This document shows positions 1 to 10,055 of a DNA stretch of 64,000 nucleotides, piece by piece. Origin of the DNA: Leptolyngbya sp. (GTDB lineage Bacteria; Cyanobacteriota; Cyanobacteriia; Leptolyngbyales; Leptolyngbyaceae); the NCBI GenBank assembly GCA_003249025.1, contig QBMH01000003.1:1-64000 (forward strand), written 5' to 3'. The notes below the pieces were generated by a model. It did no database searches and was not told the DNA's origin. It worked only from the letters and a program-made list of their open reading frames with translations. The position numbers were made by a program, and so were the translations under genes. How positions within the stretch are numbered: the first letter of the stretch is position 1; the number at the start of each line of letters is the position of its first letter.

Positions 1-279
1 CATTTAGCCCATGACATCCCACTCCTATTTTCCTTCTTTCAATAGAACAGCCCTGCCCATAAAATAGGGGTTTGAGGCTCCCTCAAATTTAGGGATTCTT
101 CCAGAATTTGCAAGGGTTTGCACGGTTTCTTGCGATTTCCAACCACTCTTTTGGGGCTAAAACCCCTGCTCTGAAAGGGTTCATTAGGTTTTTCAGGGAC
201 GACTAACTATCTAGGAGGCTTTATTCAAGTCAAATTCGCGACTCCAATTGGAGAAGTATGCTTTGGGTGATAGCCCTCG

Positions 280-438
280 TTAGGATGTAGGGGTGATGAG
301 CCGTAGGTTGGGAATTTCGCGGAAATCTTTGATGTTTTGAGTGACGAGTGACAAGTCATGGCGTATGGTGGTTGCTGTACTTCAAGCATCTTGAGGTGAA
401 ATAGGTCGTCCGACATTTTGTAGATCGGCAAAAACAGA
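280..438 (-). pseudogene. PIN-domain (VapC-like) toxin C-terminal remnant
   Basis: Minus-strand translation in a frame not in the ORF track: SVFADLQNVGRPISPQDA*STATTIRHDLSLVTQNIKDFREIPNLRLITPTS*. Matches the PIN toxin C-terminal pattern (GRPIS.qDa.iAa.A..H.l.LVT.N..DF..i..L) with an in-frame TGA. Confidence 0.72.
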
Positions 439-494
439 GACGTTACGTGACGTGAACCCCAATCTGCCCTTTGAACTCCACACTCCATACCCAA

Positions 495-1799
495 TTATTC
501 GGCTTGTAGCGTTGTTTTAGAGACCATACGGGTTTTCTTACGATCGCCTTCCGACAGTTCTTCGCCGGATTGGAGTCGTGTCGCGTTTTGTTGCAGAACG
601 GTGGCGGCTCCTTCATCGCCCATTTGCAACGCAGTTTTGGCAGCAGTTTGCATCATCGTTGCTGCACCCGCCATATCGCCCTGTTGCAGCTTGGTTTCCG
701 CAATTTTGGTTTGTCGATATTTTCCTAATGCCAGGATTTGTTGCTGCACGTCAGGATTTGGATTTGGCTGAAAGTCGCTGAGATAGTCGGCATAAACCGG
801 AATTTTTTCAGAGAGCAACCCTTCGGCGTTGGTTGCTGGGTCATCGTAGCGAATCTGTGCTTGGGCGATCGCCTGCGATCCGGCTGCCATCTGATTCAGG
901 TATAAGTTCGCCAAAATGATTCTAGGCACCTCAACCATTAAATCTCCTAATCGCACAATGGACTGAGAACCTTCTTGTAGCACCGTTAGCTCAATCGTGT
1001 CGGGTGCCACCTGAGAAACGGGCTTTAGCTCTGCCAGCCGTACGCCAGGGGCAAGAGACAACAATAAATGAGCGTTGGTTAACCCAATGGATTGCACCCG
1101 GTTTAGCAACCGACTAAACTCTGCCACGGCTTCTTCTGGATTTTGAATGTAAGACATGGCACCTCCGCCCGCATCGGCAATGCTTTCTAATACATCTTGA
1201 TTCCAAGCATCACCTAAGCCGAGGGTGTTAATCGTCAGGTTGTAACCCGTCGCCAATTTAGCTAGTTTTAAGCAGCGATCGTTATCGCCATGCTCATTTT
1301 CGCCATCGGTGAGTAAAAACGCCTGGGAGATGGTGCCTTGCTTTCCTTTTGCCATTTCTTCTACGCCAAGACGCAGCCCCTCATCGATCGCCGTGCCCCC
1401 ACTTGCCTTCAGTTGATTGATTTGGAGTTTTAAACTGGCAGGATTATCCACGATTTGATGGGGCACCAGCACTTTTGCCTTGTGGTCAAACCCGATGATC
1501 GAAATGCGATCGCCCAACGATAATCGATCCACTAATCGCTGAGCCGCCTGACGAATCGTGTCGATCGATCGTCCGCTCATGGAACCACTGTGATCCAAAA
1601 TTAGGCAGAGATTCAGCGGTGCCGTGCGGCTAAATTCATCCGCGATTCCCGCAGGGAGCGTTTCACGAATCGCCGACATCGAAACTGATAGCTGGCGCTG
1701 ACTCAAGGGCTGAGCCACATCCACACTGGCATCACTCAGGGCAACCTGTAAACCAACTCTCATAAATGAATTATCCTGTCGCAGCGTGAGATAGAACAA
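495..1799 (-). CDS. VWA domain-containing protein
   Basis: 434 aa ORF; MIDAS motif DHSGSMSG, later TDGENEHGD, typical of von Willebrand factor A proteins. Confidence 0.9.
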   Translation of the reverse strand: MFYLTLRQDNSFMRVGLQVALSDASVDVAQPLSQRQLSVSMSAIRETLPAGIADEFSRTAPLNLCLILDHSGSMSGRSIDTIRQAAQRLVDRLSLGDRISIIGFDHKAKVLVPHQIVDNPASLKLQINQLKASGGTAIDEGLRLGVEEMAKGKQGTISQAFLLTDGENEHGDNDRCLKLAKLATGYNLTINTLGLGDAWNQDVLESIADAGGGAMSYIQNPEEAVAEFSRLLNRVQSIGLTNAHLLLSLAPGVRLAELKPVSQVAPDTIELTVLQEGSQSIVRLGDLMVEVPRIILANLYLNQMAAGSQAIAQAQIRYDDPATNAEGLLSEKIPVYADYLSDFQPNPNPDVQQQILALGKYRQTKIAETKLQQGDMAGAATMMQTAAKTALQMGDEGAATVLQQNATRLQSGEELSEGDRKKTRMVSKTTLQAE

Positions 1800-1964
1800 A
1801 GTCAGGGCTTAAAGGCTAAAATTAGGAGCTACTCAGAGAGTCCAAGGATTAAAAGCTTAATCTAATACTCCAGCATAGGCGAAATGCTGGAATAGGGACT
1901 GTCACGCTACTATGAATAAACAGTGCCGTTCTCCTAGGCAAAACATTTCAGGCGATACGCTGCT

Positions 1965-2657
1965 ATGACATCATCCATTCAAGCTGCTCAGTCCCCCTAC
2001 GGTGGTGGAGATTCCTACATGCGGACTCCGCCGCCGGATATGCCGTCTCTTCTCTTGAAAGAGCGCATCATTTACCTTGGATTGCCCCTTTTCTCATCCG
2101 ATGATGTGAAGCGGCGAGTCGGGATTGATGTGACCGAATTGATCATTGCTCAACTTCTTTATCTTCAGTTTGAAGATCCAGAAAAGCCCATTCGGTTTTA
2201 TATCAACTCCACTGGCACCTCTTGGTACGATGGCGATGCGATCGGCTACGAAACCGAAGCCTTCGCAATTTGCGACACCCTAAGCTACATCAAACCACCG
2301 GTACATACGATTTGTATTGGTCAAGCATTAGGCACCGCAGCCATCATTCTGTCTTCTGGTGCCAAAGGGTTTCGTGCCAGCCTGCCCCATGCCTCAATTG
2401 TGTTAAACCAACCTCGAACAGGCACTCAAGGACAGGCAACTGATATTCAAATTCGGGCAAAAGAAGTGTTGGCAAATAAGCAATCCATGTTGGATATCTT
2501 AGCCAAAACCACGGGTCAATCTCCTGAAAAGCTAGCAAAAGACACCGATCGGATGCTTTACATGACTCCGCACCAAGCGGTGGAGTATGGATTGATTGAT
2601 CGAGTTTTAGAAAGCACAAAAGACGCACCCAAAGAAGTTCTTGCCGCTGCTAGTTAG
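1965..2657 (+). CDS. clpR: ClpP-like protease subunit ClpR (catalytically degenerate)
   Basis: ClpP fold, but the catalytic Ser region reads GQALGTAA (ASMGA in ClpP) and the His region reads IVLNQPR (IMIHQP in ClpP). Lies directly upstream of a canonical clpP. Confidence 0.88.
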   Translation: MTSSIQAAQSPYGGGDSYMRTPPPDMPSLLLKERIIYLGLPLFSSDDVKRRVGIDVTELIIAQLLYLQFEDPEKPIRFYINSTGTSWYDGDAIGYETEAFAICDTLSYIKPPVHTICIGQALGTAAIILSSGAKGFRASLPHASIVLNQPRTGTQGQATDIQIRAKEVLANKQSMLDILAKTTGQSPEKLAKDTDRMLYMTPHQAVEYGLIDRVLESTKDAPKEVLAAAS

Positions 2658-2701
2658 CATTATCGACTCAAGTAATTTTTTTATTCAAAGGAGTATCTCT
2701 T

Positions 2702-3298
2702 ATGCCTATCGGCATCCCTAGTGTTCCCTATCGTCTTCCCGGTAGCACTTACGAGCGCTGGATTGATATTTACACCCGGCTAAATCAAGAACGGATTATC
2801 TTTTTGGGGCAAGAGGTCACGGATTCCCTAGCAAATTCCACCATTGCAGCAATGCTGTACTTGGATTCGGATGATCAAAACAAGCCCATTTACCTTTACA
2901 TCAACTCTCCAGGGGGTTCGGTGACTGCTGGCATGGCAATTTATGACACCATGCAGCACATCAAATCTGAAGTAGTCACCATTTGTGTGGGCTTAGCAGC
3001 ATCCATGGGAGCCTTTTTACTAACAGCAGGCAGCAAAGGCAAACGGTTGGCACTCCCTCACGCGCGGATTATGATTCACCAACCGCTGGGGGGCACCGGA
3101 CGACGACAAGCGACTGACATTGAAATTGAAGCGAAGGAAATTTTGCGGATTCGCCACGAGCTTAACGGCTTGATGGCAGAGCGGACAGGGCAATCGATCG
3201 AAAAAATCCAAAAGGATACCGATCGCGACTACTTTATGTCTGCTCAAGAAGCAAAAGAATATGGCTTAATTGATAGCGTGATTGAAGCGGTTCATTAG
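2702..3298 (+). CDS. clpP: ATP-dependent Clp protease proteolytic subunit
   Basis: [32 protein letters not shown]; Ser and His motifs intact; 198 aa. Confidence 0.96.
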   Translation: MPIGIPSVPYRLPGSTYERWIDIYTRLNQERIIFLGQEVTDSLANSTIAAMLYLDSDDQNKPIYLYINSPGGSVTAGMAIYDTMQHIKSEVVTICVGLAASMGAFLLTAGSKGKRLALPHARIMIHQPLGGTGRRQATDIEIEAKEILRIRHELNGLMAERTGQSIEKIQKDTDRDYFMSAQEAKEYGLIDSVIEAVH

Positions 3299-3330
3299 GA
3301 ATCCTCTTCAGGTTCTTGTCATCAAACTGC

Positions 3331-3371
3331 CTCAGCAATGGCAGAATGCTTATTATTTTGCCATTGCTGAG
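3331..3371 (+). promoter_or_regulatory. Hairpin immediately upstream of the J-domain gene start
   Basis: Perfect 13-bp inverted repeat CTCAGCAATGGCA (3331-3343) / TGCCATTGCTGAG (3359-3371), 15-nt loop, ending 4 nt before ATG 3376; no U-tract. Confidence 0.7.
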
Positions 3372-3375
3372 CTTA

Positions 3376-3984
3376 ATGAATTCCGCAGACTGCTATCGAT
3401 TGCTTGGACTTTCTGGTGAGGCTTCCTTTGAGGATGTCAAGTCTGCCTATCGAGGTTTAGCAAGAAAATATCATCCCGATGTTAGCTCTGGCGATCAACG
3501 AGCCAAGGATAAGTTCATTGAAGCAACCCTTGCCTACAAATGGTTGCTCAATAGCTTGCCTCGTGAAGGCACCCAACGCCAAACTGTAACAACCCAGTAT
3601 CGGCACCAAGCCTCAACATCAAAATCCAGTCCTAGCAAACAGGCTAAACAAGTGGTGCCGGTTCAAGTGAACCCGTCGCTTTCTCCTTTAGAGCAGCAGC
3701 TAAAGGCTAGCTCCTATCAACAGCTACAGCAGCTTTTGAGAACCCAAAAATTTCCCAGAGCGATCGCCCTAGTCGAAAGCTTAGCCCAACGCATGTCCCG
3801 CGACCCAGAAGTGATTCAGTGGCAAGCGATCGTCTACCAGCAATGGGGGCGTTTTCTGATTCGAGATCAGCAAATTGACAAAGCCCGAATTTATTTGAGA
3901 AAGGCGCTACAGACCGATCCCCATAACCGATCTCTGTGGGCAGAAGTTGAAAAAGATTTCCGCTGTATTGAGCAAATGGTCTAA
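3376..3984 (+). CDS. J-domain (DnaJ-like) protein with TPR-like C-terminus
   Basis: YRLLGLSGEASFEDVKSAYRGLARKYHPDVSSG contains HPD. Start moved from 3316 to ATG 3376 because the longer ORF runs through the hairpin. Confidence 0.85.
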   Translation: MNSADCYRLLGLSGEASFEDVKSAYRGLARKYHPDVSSGDQRAKDKFIEATLAYKWLLNSLPREGTQRQTVTTQYRHQASTSKSSPSKQAKQVVPVQVNPSLSPLEQQLKASSYQQLQQLLRTQKFPRAIALVESLAQRMSRDPEVIQWQAIVYQQWGRFLIRDQQIDKARIYLRKALQTDPHNRSLWAEVEKDFRCIEQMV

Positions 3985-4312
3985 AAGAAAATACTGAATT
4001 TTGACGAAGTTGAGCCTCATAACCCTTCTAAAAAGGCGAAGCTTCCCTCTACAGGTGCATTTTCGGAAGGACTTTGATATAATTTAAACGAAGGGATTCT
4101 ATTTAGACACTTTGGTTCTACGCAGTGAGACGCGCTTCTCACACAATCTCTCTAAATATTCTTTAGATCAAGCTCATAAAACTAGATTTAGCTAAGAACT
4201 TTGGTAGATCTCATCGAGAGTTTACGGATTTTATACTTTTGGTTTATTGCTAATACGGCGCTTAATTTTTGAGTTGTCCGTCTGACCTGTTGAATAGTAC
4301 AGGGTTTTTTGA

Positions 4313-4762
4313 GTGGTAGCTATTTCTTCTCATTCAGTGAAGCGAAGTTGGAACACGATTAGCTTTGCTTCAACTCTTTATTTAGTCCCTATTTTGGAGT
4401 TGCTGCTAGCGGAAATTCCACTTCAATGGCGACCAGAGGTGAAGCTTGGGTTGCAAGAGGCTTTGGTGAATGCAGCAAAGCATGGGAACAAGCTAGACCC
4501 CGGCAAAACGGTCTTAGTTCGTTTTTCAATTATCACCGACCAATATTGGTGGATCATTTCAGATGAAGGGGCTGGATTTAGACCACCCCAAGTTTGGGAG
4601 GTTGAGTTAGATCAAAGCCCAGTTTGCCAAGAGCGGGAATGCGGTCGTGGACTTTATATTCTCCACCAAGTTTTTGATAAAGTGCAATGGAATCGCCAAG
4701 GGACAGAGCTTCGCTTATGTAAGCAAGTGAAAAATCTCTCTAAGATGCCCATGGTTCCATAA
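4313..4762 (+). CDS. RsbW-like ATP-binding anti-sigma regulatory factor
   Basis: HATPase_c_2 signatures: LGLQEALVNAAKHGN, ISDEGAGF, GRGLYILHQVFDKV. Confidence 0.85.
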   Translation: MVAISSHSVKRSWNTISFASTLYLVPILELLLAEIPLQWRPEVKLGLQEALVNAAKHGNKLDPGKTVLVRFSIITDQYWWIISDEGAGFRPPQVWEVELDQSPVCQERECGRGLYILHQVFDKVQWNRQGTELRLCKQVKNLSKMPMVP

Positions 4763-4792
4763 AGAGGCACTATTTTTCACTCAGATAGGGTG

Positions 4793-5497
4793 TTATTTCT
4801 GCTCAGAATCAACCTTTTTTGTTGAGAGGGTTGGTGCCATGAAGTGATAAGGCGGCAAAGCTGTTTCAACCAAGAATTGGTAAAGTGTGCAGTGCTCTTG
4901 CAATATTTTAGTCACATCTTGAATAGTTCCATTGCCTGTCTGCTTGGCTAGTAAGAAGAGGATTTTTTCAGGTGTAGCGGTTTCAGTGGATAAAACCACT
5001 GGGCAGATTCGATTAATGGTTTCTAGCAATTGTTCAAATTGAGCTAACTGTAGTTGCTGTTGCTCTTGGTGCGTTTGAATGTGCTGTTTTTTGGCGCGAA
5101 AGTAGTCTTTTCCTTTAAGACCTGGTGGAATTGGGATTTCTAAAATTTCTAGAGGAATAAGCTTTAAGCGATATTCTGCTTTGCCACTGAAATACTTGAG
5201 ATAAGCAAGATAGCGAGATTGATGCGTATCTAGATCAGCAATTAACTCTTCCTCTGAGAGAAAAGCGCTGAATCGGAGCGGTAGAACGGTTGTTTGCAGA
5301 AATAGGGCGCGAATGATGCGATCGTGAGCCAAAATCGCGTTTAACAGGAGTGCGTCGTCCTTCTGTAAAGTTTCCAGTTCAAGATTTGGCTCTACAACAA
5401 TCGATAAAGCTCCATTGCTGACCATCTGCAACGTTTCTGAGGTGCCTTCTGGTAGCGTTAAAGCTATCGCAGCGTTCACAATGGCATAGGAATGCAT
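4793..5497 (-). CDS. GvpL/GvpF-family gas vesicle-like protein
   Basis: HSYAIVNAAI...VLPLRFSAFLSEEEL...LKYFSGKAEYRLKL...; GvpF/L family pattern. Confidence 0.75.
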   Translation of the reverse strand: MHSYAIVNAAIALTLPEGTSETLQMVSNGALSIVVEPNLELETLQKDDALLLNAILAHDRIIRALFLQTTVLPLRFSAFLSEEELIADLDTHQSRYLAYLKYFSGKAEYRLKLIPLEILEIPIPPGLKGKDYFRAKKQHIQTHQEQQQLQLAQFEQLLETINRICPVVLSTETATPEKILFLLAKQTGNGTIQDVTKILQEHCTLYQFLVETALPPYHFMAPTLSTKKVDSEQK

Positions 5498-5512
5498 TGG
5501 TCAAATCCCTCA

Positions 5513-6352
5513 TCAAGAGGGGCGAAAAAGGTGATTGTGTTCTGGATTGTACAAATGCGATCGCGCTTGCGAAATAGCAGGAGTGCATTCCTGATGGGCG
5601 ATCGATTTTGGTACAGTAGCCGCCGCCAAAGCAGGGCTAATAATATACATCGTTGTGCGAACCAAATGTTCCGCCTGGGTCACCTCTGCCATCTGGGACA
5701 ATGGCACCAGCAAAATTTTCTCATCCTGCCAACCAATACGAAAGCAAATCGCAACGGGAGTATGGGCAGGGTAGTGCTGCATTAACCGCTGCTGGGCATC
5801 CTCCACATGTCGGGCGCTTAAATATAAGCAAAGACTAGCCTGATGCGCTGCCAAGGTTGTCAATTCTTCTGACGCGGGTACTTGAGTGCGTCCACTGATG
5901 CGGGTCAGAATGATGCTTTGAACAACTCCTGGAACCGTTAGTTCCACTCGCAGTTTCGCAGAAGCAGCCTGAAAGGCGCTAATTCCTGGAATAACTTCAA
6001 AGGGGATCTCAGCTTCCAACAACGCCTGCATTTGCTCTTGAACGGCTCCATACAAACAAGGATCGCCTGAATGAAGCCGCACAACTGACTTTCCTGCCCT
6101 CACCCGCGCCACCATCACCGATAGAATTTCTTCTAAGGTTTTGTGCGCTGTCCGAATCACCTCAGCTTGGGAGCGCACTGATCGCAACATCGACTCAGGC
6201 ACCAAAGAGTCAGCAAATAAAATCACATCTGCTTGGGCTAATAGACGGTGTGCTTTGACTGTCAGTAGCTCTGGATCACCGGGACCCGCACCCACGATAT
6301 AAACCGCAGGTTGAAGCAAGGGCTGAATAGAATTTTTTAACGAATTTGTCAT
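5513..6352 (-). CDS. cobM: Precorrin-4 C11-methyltransferase
   Basis: TP_methylase fold: VYIVGAGPGDPELLTVKAHRLL...RLHSGDPCLYGAVQEQM...VIPGISAFQAA. Confidence 0.92.
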   Translation of the reverse strand: MTNSLKNSIQPLLQPAVYIVGAGPGDPELLTVKAHRLLAQADVILFADSLVPESMLRSVRSQAEVIRTAHKTLEEILSVMVARVRAGKSVVRLHSGDPCLYGAVQEQMQALLEAEIPFEVIPGISAFQAASAKLRVELTVPGVVQSIILTRISGRTQVPASEELTTLAAHQASLCLYLSARHVEDAQQRLMQHYPAHTPVAICFRIGWQDEKILLVPLSQMAEVTQAEHLVRTTMYIISPALAAATVPKSIAHQECTPAISQARSHLYNPEHNHLFRPS

Positions 6353-6435
6353 AGGTTTTGCAATTTAAATTCAATTACTCCGGATAGGAGCCTGAATTTT
6401 AGAAGAAAGAAGTGGTAGATGCACCCTGATTAAAG

Positions 6436-6466
6436 CCCTGGAGTTTATCTCCGGGGTTTTCTTTTC
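6436..6466 (+). terminator. Candidate terminator hairpin between lgt and cobM
   Basis: CCCTGGAG-TTTAT-CTCCGGGG followed by TTTTCTTTT on the + strand; function for the flanking minus-strand genes is uncertain. Confidence 0.5.
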
Positions 6467-6529
6467 TTCACGTTGGCTCAGCATTCCATCAGTGAGTGAT
6501 TGGGTCAATGATCAGCCTACTTACTGAAT

Positions 6530-7411
6530 TTATTGGTTAGAATCGCTCAGATCTGTATTTTGCAGCGCAGCAGGCACAACGTCGGGCAGCGATCGCCCCA
6601 GCTTATACAACCAAATTAATCCCAACACTCCTATCGTGATTTCAACGAGGCTGATCACTTGGGCTATGCGGAGCGCCCCAAACATCAAGCTATCGGTTCG
6701 TAACCCTTCAATCCAAAGCCGTCCGGAGCTATAAGCAACCAAATAAACCAAAAATAACGTGCCTTTCTTGAGTTTAGGGTTGCCTTTTAAGTCTCTAAAA
6801 AACAACATCATTAACAGGGTGAAAACCATCAAATTCCATAGCGACTCATATAAAAAAGTGGGATGGTAGAACTCTACGGTTTCAAAGCCAAAGGGACGGC
6901 GATCGCGGGGAATAAACAATTTCCACGGCAAATCTGTAGGGCTACCAAATGCCTCAGAATTAAAGAAATTGCCCCAACGCCCAATTGCCTGCCCCAGAAT
7001 TAACGAAGGTGCAACCAGATCCGCTAGCTGCCAAAAAGAAATCTGCTTTAAGCGCGAAAAAATCAGTGCTGCCACTAACCCGCCCAAGATGGCTCCATGA
7101 ATCGCAATACCCCCTTTCCAAATTGCGATGATTTGATCAGGATGGTTTGCATACTCTTGCCACTGAAACAGGACGTAATACAATCGGGCGCTAGGAATAG
7201 CCGCAACCACTAACCAAATCGCCAGATCGGCTATCAACTCTGGATCGATCCGACGACGACGCGCTAAATACTGAGATAAATTCACCCCGATTAATACCGC
7301 AGATGCAATCAGCAAGCCATACCAGCGAATCGAAAACCCAGTTCCCTGAAAAAAAGGAAACTCTGACCCTGGAGAAGTAAATTGAAAAGCAGGAAGCAGC
7401 ATGGAAGACAA
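6530..7411 (-). CDS. lgt: Phosphatidylglycerol--prolipoprotein diacylglyceryl transferase
   Basis: Multi-TM protein with [13 protein letters not shown], the Lgt signature. Confidence 0.96.
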   Translation of the reverse strand: MSSMLLPAFQFTSPGSEFPFFQGTGFSIRWYGLLIASAVLIGVNLSQYLARRRRIDPELIADLAIWLVVAAIPSARLYYVLFQWQEYANHPDQIIAIWKGGIAIHGAILGGLVAALIFSRLKQISFWQLADLVAPSLILGQAIGRWGNFFNSEAFGSPTDLPWKLFIPRDRRPFGFETVEFYHPTFLYESLWNLMVFTLLMMLFFRDLKGNPKLKKGTLFLVYLVAYSSGRLWIEGLRTDSLMFGALRIAQVISLVEITIGVLGLIWLYKLGRSLPDVVPAALQNTDLSDSNQ

Positions 7412-7546
7412 GGGACGTTCTCCTAAGAACGATTAGATCAGTGACCGCTGTAAATGACTACCGTGCCACAGCCTTGATTCTAAATTGCTATGGATAATTT
7501 TGAAGGAAAAGTCTTCTGCTTAGAAAATTGCGATGAGCAACAAAAA

Positions 7547-7576
7547 AGTGGGGCAACCCTCAGGCTGTCTCCCACT
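7547..7576 (-). terminator. Candidate terminator of the sugar transferase gene
   Basis: Minus strand: AGTGGGAGACAGCCTGAGGGTTGCCCCACT followed by TTTTTG. Confidence 0.55.
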
Positions 7577-7658
7577 CCAATCCCGCTAGATTAATCATTG
7601 CTTAGCTTAGACACCGTTTAACGAACTGACCGATAAAGCAATTAATTGCGTCAGTTAT

Positions 7659-8420
7659 CTAAAATGCACCCTTTTTATTTAGAACCACTAACACCGTTTT
7701 TAGAATCAATTGAAGATCATATATAATCGACCATTTCGCTTGATACGCTACATCCATTTCCACGATCGCTTCAAAGTCCAACACGGTTGATCGACCGTTT
7801 GCCTGCCATTCCCCCGTGATTCCAGGTTTTACGTTCAATCGCTCCCAGTGGTGCCGCTTGTATGCTATGACCTCATCAATCGTTGGCGGACGAGTTCCTA
7901 CTAAACTCATGTCGCCTTTCAGCACATTCCAAAATTGGGGAAGTTCATCTAGACTGGTTTTACGTAAAAATCTGCCAACGCAGGTAACTCTAGGATCGTT
8001 GCGATTTTTAAAGATGCCGCCTTTCGCTTCGTTATTCACTAAATGCTTTAATTTATCTGCATCCACAACCATGGAGCGAAATTTCCAAATTTTGAAGGTT
8101 TTGCCTTGGTGACCGCACCGAATCTGGCTATAAAAAAGCGGACCAGGGTTGTCAAATTGGGTAGCGATCGCCACTGGAATAGCAACCATCGCAGTGATCA
8201 TTAGCCCAATTAAAGCCCCTGCAATATCAATGAAACGCTTAATGCTGCTCCGAACAGAAGGATGCACTACCGAAGGACAATCTTGAACTTCTTTGGTTAA
8301 TGACAGGGAAAACTGACTTGCTTGCTCTAACAGGAGGGATTGAACAGTAGATGAATTAGTGGTAATCACGGGCTTTGCCTGCACGGGTAGATAGGGATTG
8401 ACTTGCCTCAAGACAACCAT
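7659..8420 (-). CDS. Bacterial sugar transferase (exopolysaccharide-type)
   Basis: KRFIDIAGALIGL...GPLFYSQIRCGHQGKTFKIWKFRSM...RKTSLDELPQFWNVLKGDMSLVGTRPP...KPGITG. Confidence 0.93.
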   Translation of the reverse strand: MVVLRQVNPYLPVQAKPVITTNSSTVQSLLLEQASQFSLSLTKEVQDCPSVVHPSVRSSIKRFIDIAGALIGLMITAMVAIPVAIATQFDNPGPLFYSQIRCGHQGKTFKIWKFRSMVVDADKLKHLVNNEAKGGIFKNRNDPRVTCVGRFLRKTSLDELPQFWNVLKGDMSLVGTRPPTIDEVIAYKRHHWERLNVKPGITGEWQANGRSTVLDFEAIVEMDVAYQAKWSIIYDLQLILKTVLVVLNKKGAF

Positions 8421-8551
8421 AGGTAATTACGCTGAGAGTACCTAGTAAAAGTAAAAGCGTTTGCTCAATCTTTGAACTGGCGCTGCCTATTTAAAGTTCT
8501 GATGTTTTTTCTTATCTAAAACGCATTTTTGTTTTTAGTACAGATCGCAAA

Positions 8552-9979
8552 TCAAGGATGAAGTGCTATGTCTAAACTGTTTTTTGAAAAACCTGCAAAG
8601 ATTCTGGGTAGATAGAGACATCCTTTTTCACACTGAACCAGTGAATGAGTGCGCGATCGCGCTAAATCTGGTTGGGCTAAATCTGGTTTGACAGAGGATT
8701 GTTGTATTACTCCACTCAGAGAATGGGCTAAGTCGGTACTAATTTGCATCGCAACCACAGCGGCTCCATGACGATTCAGATGACTAGGATCGGCAAAGTA
8801 GCGATTTGCATCAAGCCCCAACTGCAAGCCAAGATCTTTAAATCTAAACCGCTGAGACCGATCAAATCGGCGCATCTCCCGACGAAACTGATTTTCATAG
8901 GTAAATCGCGCGCGATCTAAATAGGTTTGCGTCAAAGGAAGATTGACAAACACGAGGGGAATTCGCCTATTTTTTGCAAAACTGACCACTCGCTCCAGGG
9001 CATTTATTTGCCTACCAGCTAAAGTGAACCCGCGATAGTCTGCGTCGTAGTAACCCGATACTCTAGGAAACCGTTGAAAGTAAGTGTCAGGATTAAATTG
9101 AGTATTAACAGCTTGAAAGCCCAATGCTTCAAACGTTATAGCGGGTTGCATTGACAAAGTTGAAGGCATTTCTGCTCGTATTGTCACTTTGGCAGGTTGA
9201 TGACACAGAGTGTTTTTAATGGCACTCAATGGCATTTGTCTTGGTTTATTTGATAGGAATTTTAATGGAGATATCAATTGCAATGGCAGTGCATCCATGC
9301 AAATTTGCCCGACTTCTAACCCATGAATTGGGCGATTGGGTGAACGAATTTTTGCGTTGAACTGATAGCCCAGGGAGGCACGAATATTATTAAAGGTATG
9401 GTCAATCCGACCGCTGTTGAAGGCGCGTGCCCCATCTGCCCAAACAATCAGGCGAGGCAGTTGTTCAGCGGTTAGTAATTGCCGTAGCAGCCAGTCTACA
9501 ACTTGGGCGGTGGCACCATTGATGCCAAAGTTAAACACTTTAAGGTTAGGATAGCCGCGTTTTGTGAGGGCATACTGAAGCGCGATCGGATCGACTCCCT
9601 GTAAGGCACGGGAGCTACCCACAATCAAAATGTCGGGCTTGCCAAATTGGGTTAGGTAGGAGGCATAACGCTGGAGTTGGCGATCGAGTTGCTCACTATT
9701 AAATGAGGGATAGTAAGAGGGTGATAAAGGACTTTGGTCTGGCTTGGGAGACCCTAGCACTGGAGTTGGCGGCTGAAAATAGGGCTGCGATTCGTGAAAC
9801 GTTCGCGAAGCGTCTCCAAAGGAGAATCCCTTGGGGAATCGCTCGATTGGCGGCTCAATTTTAATTTCTACCACCACATCGCCCGGTGCAGGGGTTGCTG
9901 ATTTGGCAACAGGGGCGATCGCGCCTATCAGGACATTTGCTGCCACTAAACCGAACTTCGCTCGTTTGACCCATCCCAT
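8552..9979 (-). CDS. DUF1574-like SGNH-type protein
   Basis: ILIVGSSRALQGVDP...KVFNFGINGATAQVVDWLLRQLL...RLIVWADGARAFNSGR; N-terminal hydrophobic segment. Confidence 0.75.
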   Translation of the reverse strand: MGWVKRAKFGLVAANVLIGAIAPVAKSATPAPGDVVVEIKIEPPIERFPKGFSFGDASRTFHESQPYFQPPTPVLGSPKPDQSPLSPSYYPSFNSEQLDRQLQRYASYLTQFGKPDILIVGSSRALQGVDPIALQYALTKRGYPNLKVFNFGINGATAQVVDWLLRQLLTAEQLPRLIVWADGARAFNSGRIDHTFNNIRASLGYQFNAKIRSPNRPIHGLEVGQICMDALPLQLISPLKFLSNKPRQMPLSAIKNTLCHQPAKVTIRAEMPSTLSMQPAITFEALGFQAVNTQFNPDTYFQRFPRVSGYYDADYRGFTLAGRQINALERVVSFAKNRRIPLVFVNLPLTQTYLDRARFTYENQFRREMRRFDRSQRFRFKDLGLQLGLDANRYFADPSHLNRHGAAVVAMQISTDLAHSLSGVIQQSSVKPDLAQPDLARSRTHSLVQCEKGCLYLPRIFAGFSKNSLDIALHP

Positions 9980-10055
9980 ATAAAACTTGAGAACGTGTTA
10001 ACTCAAGTCAACCATAGCGATCTCTGCCTATGCAATCGGTTGTAATTAAAATTGC

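Noticed and set aside
225-494. 89-aa minus-strand ORF in the track
   Set aside because: The translation is not protein-like; PIN similarity is in another frame containing a stop, so it is treated as a pseudogene.
3316-3375. Upstream extension of the J-domain ORF
   Set aside because: Runs through a perfect hairpin and is not J-domain-like; ATG 3376 fits better.
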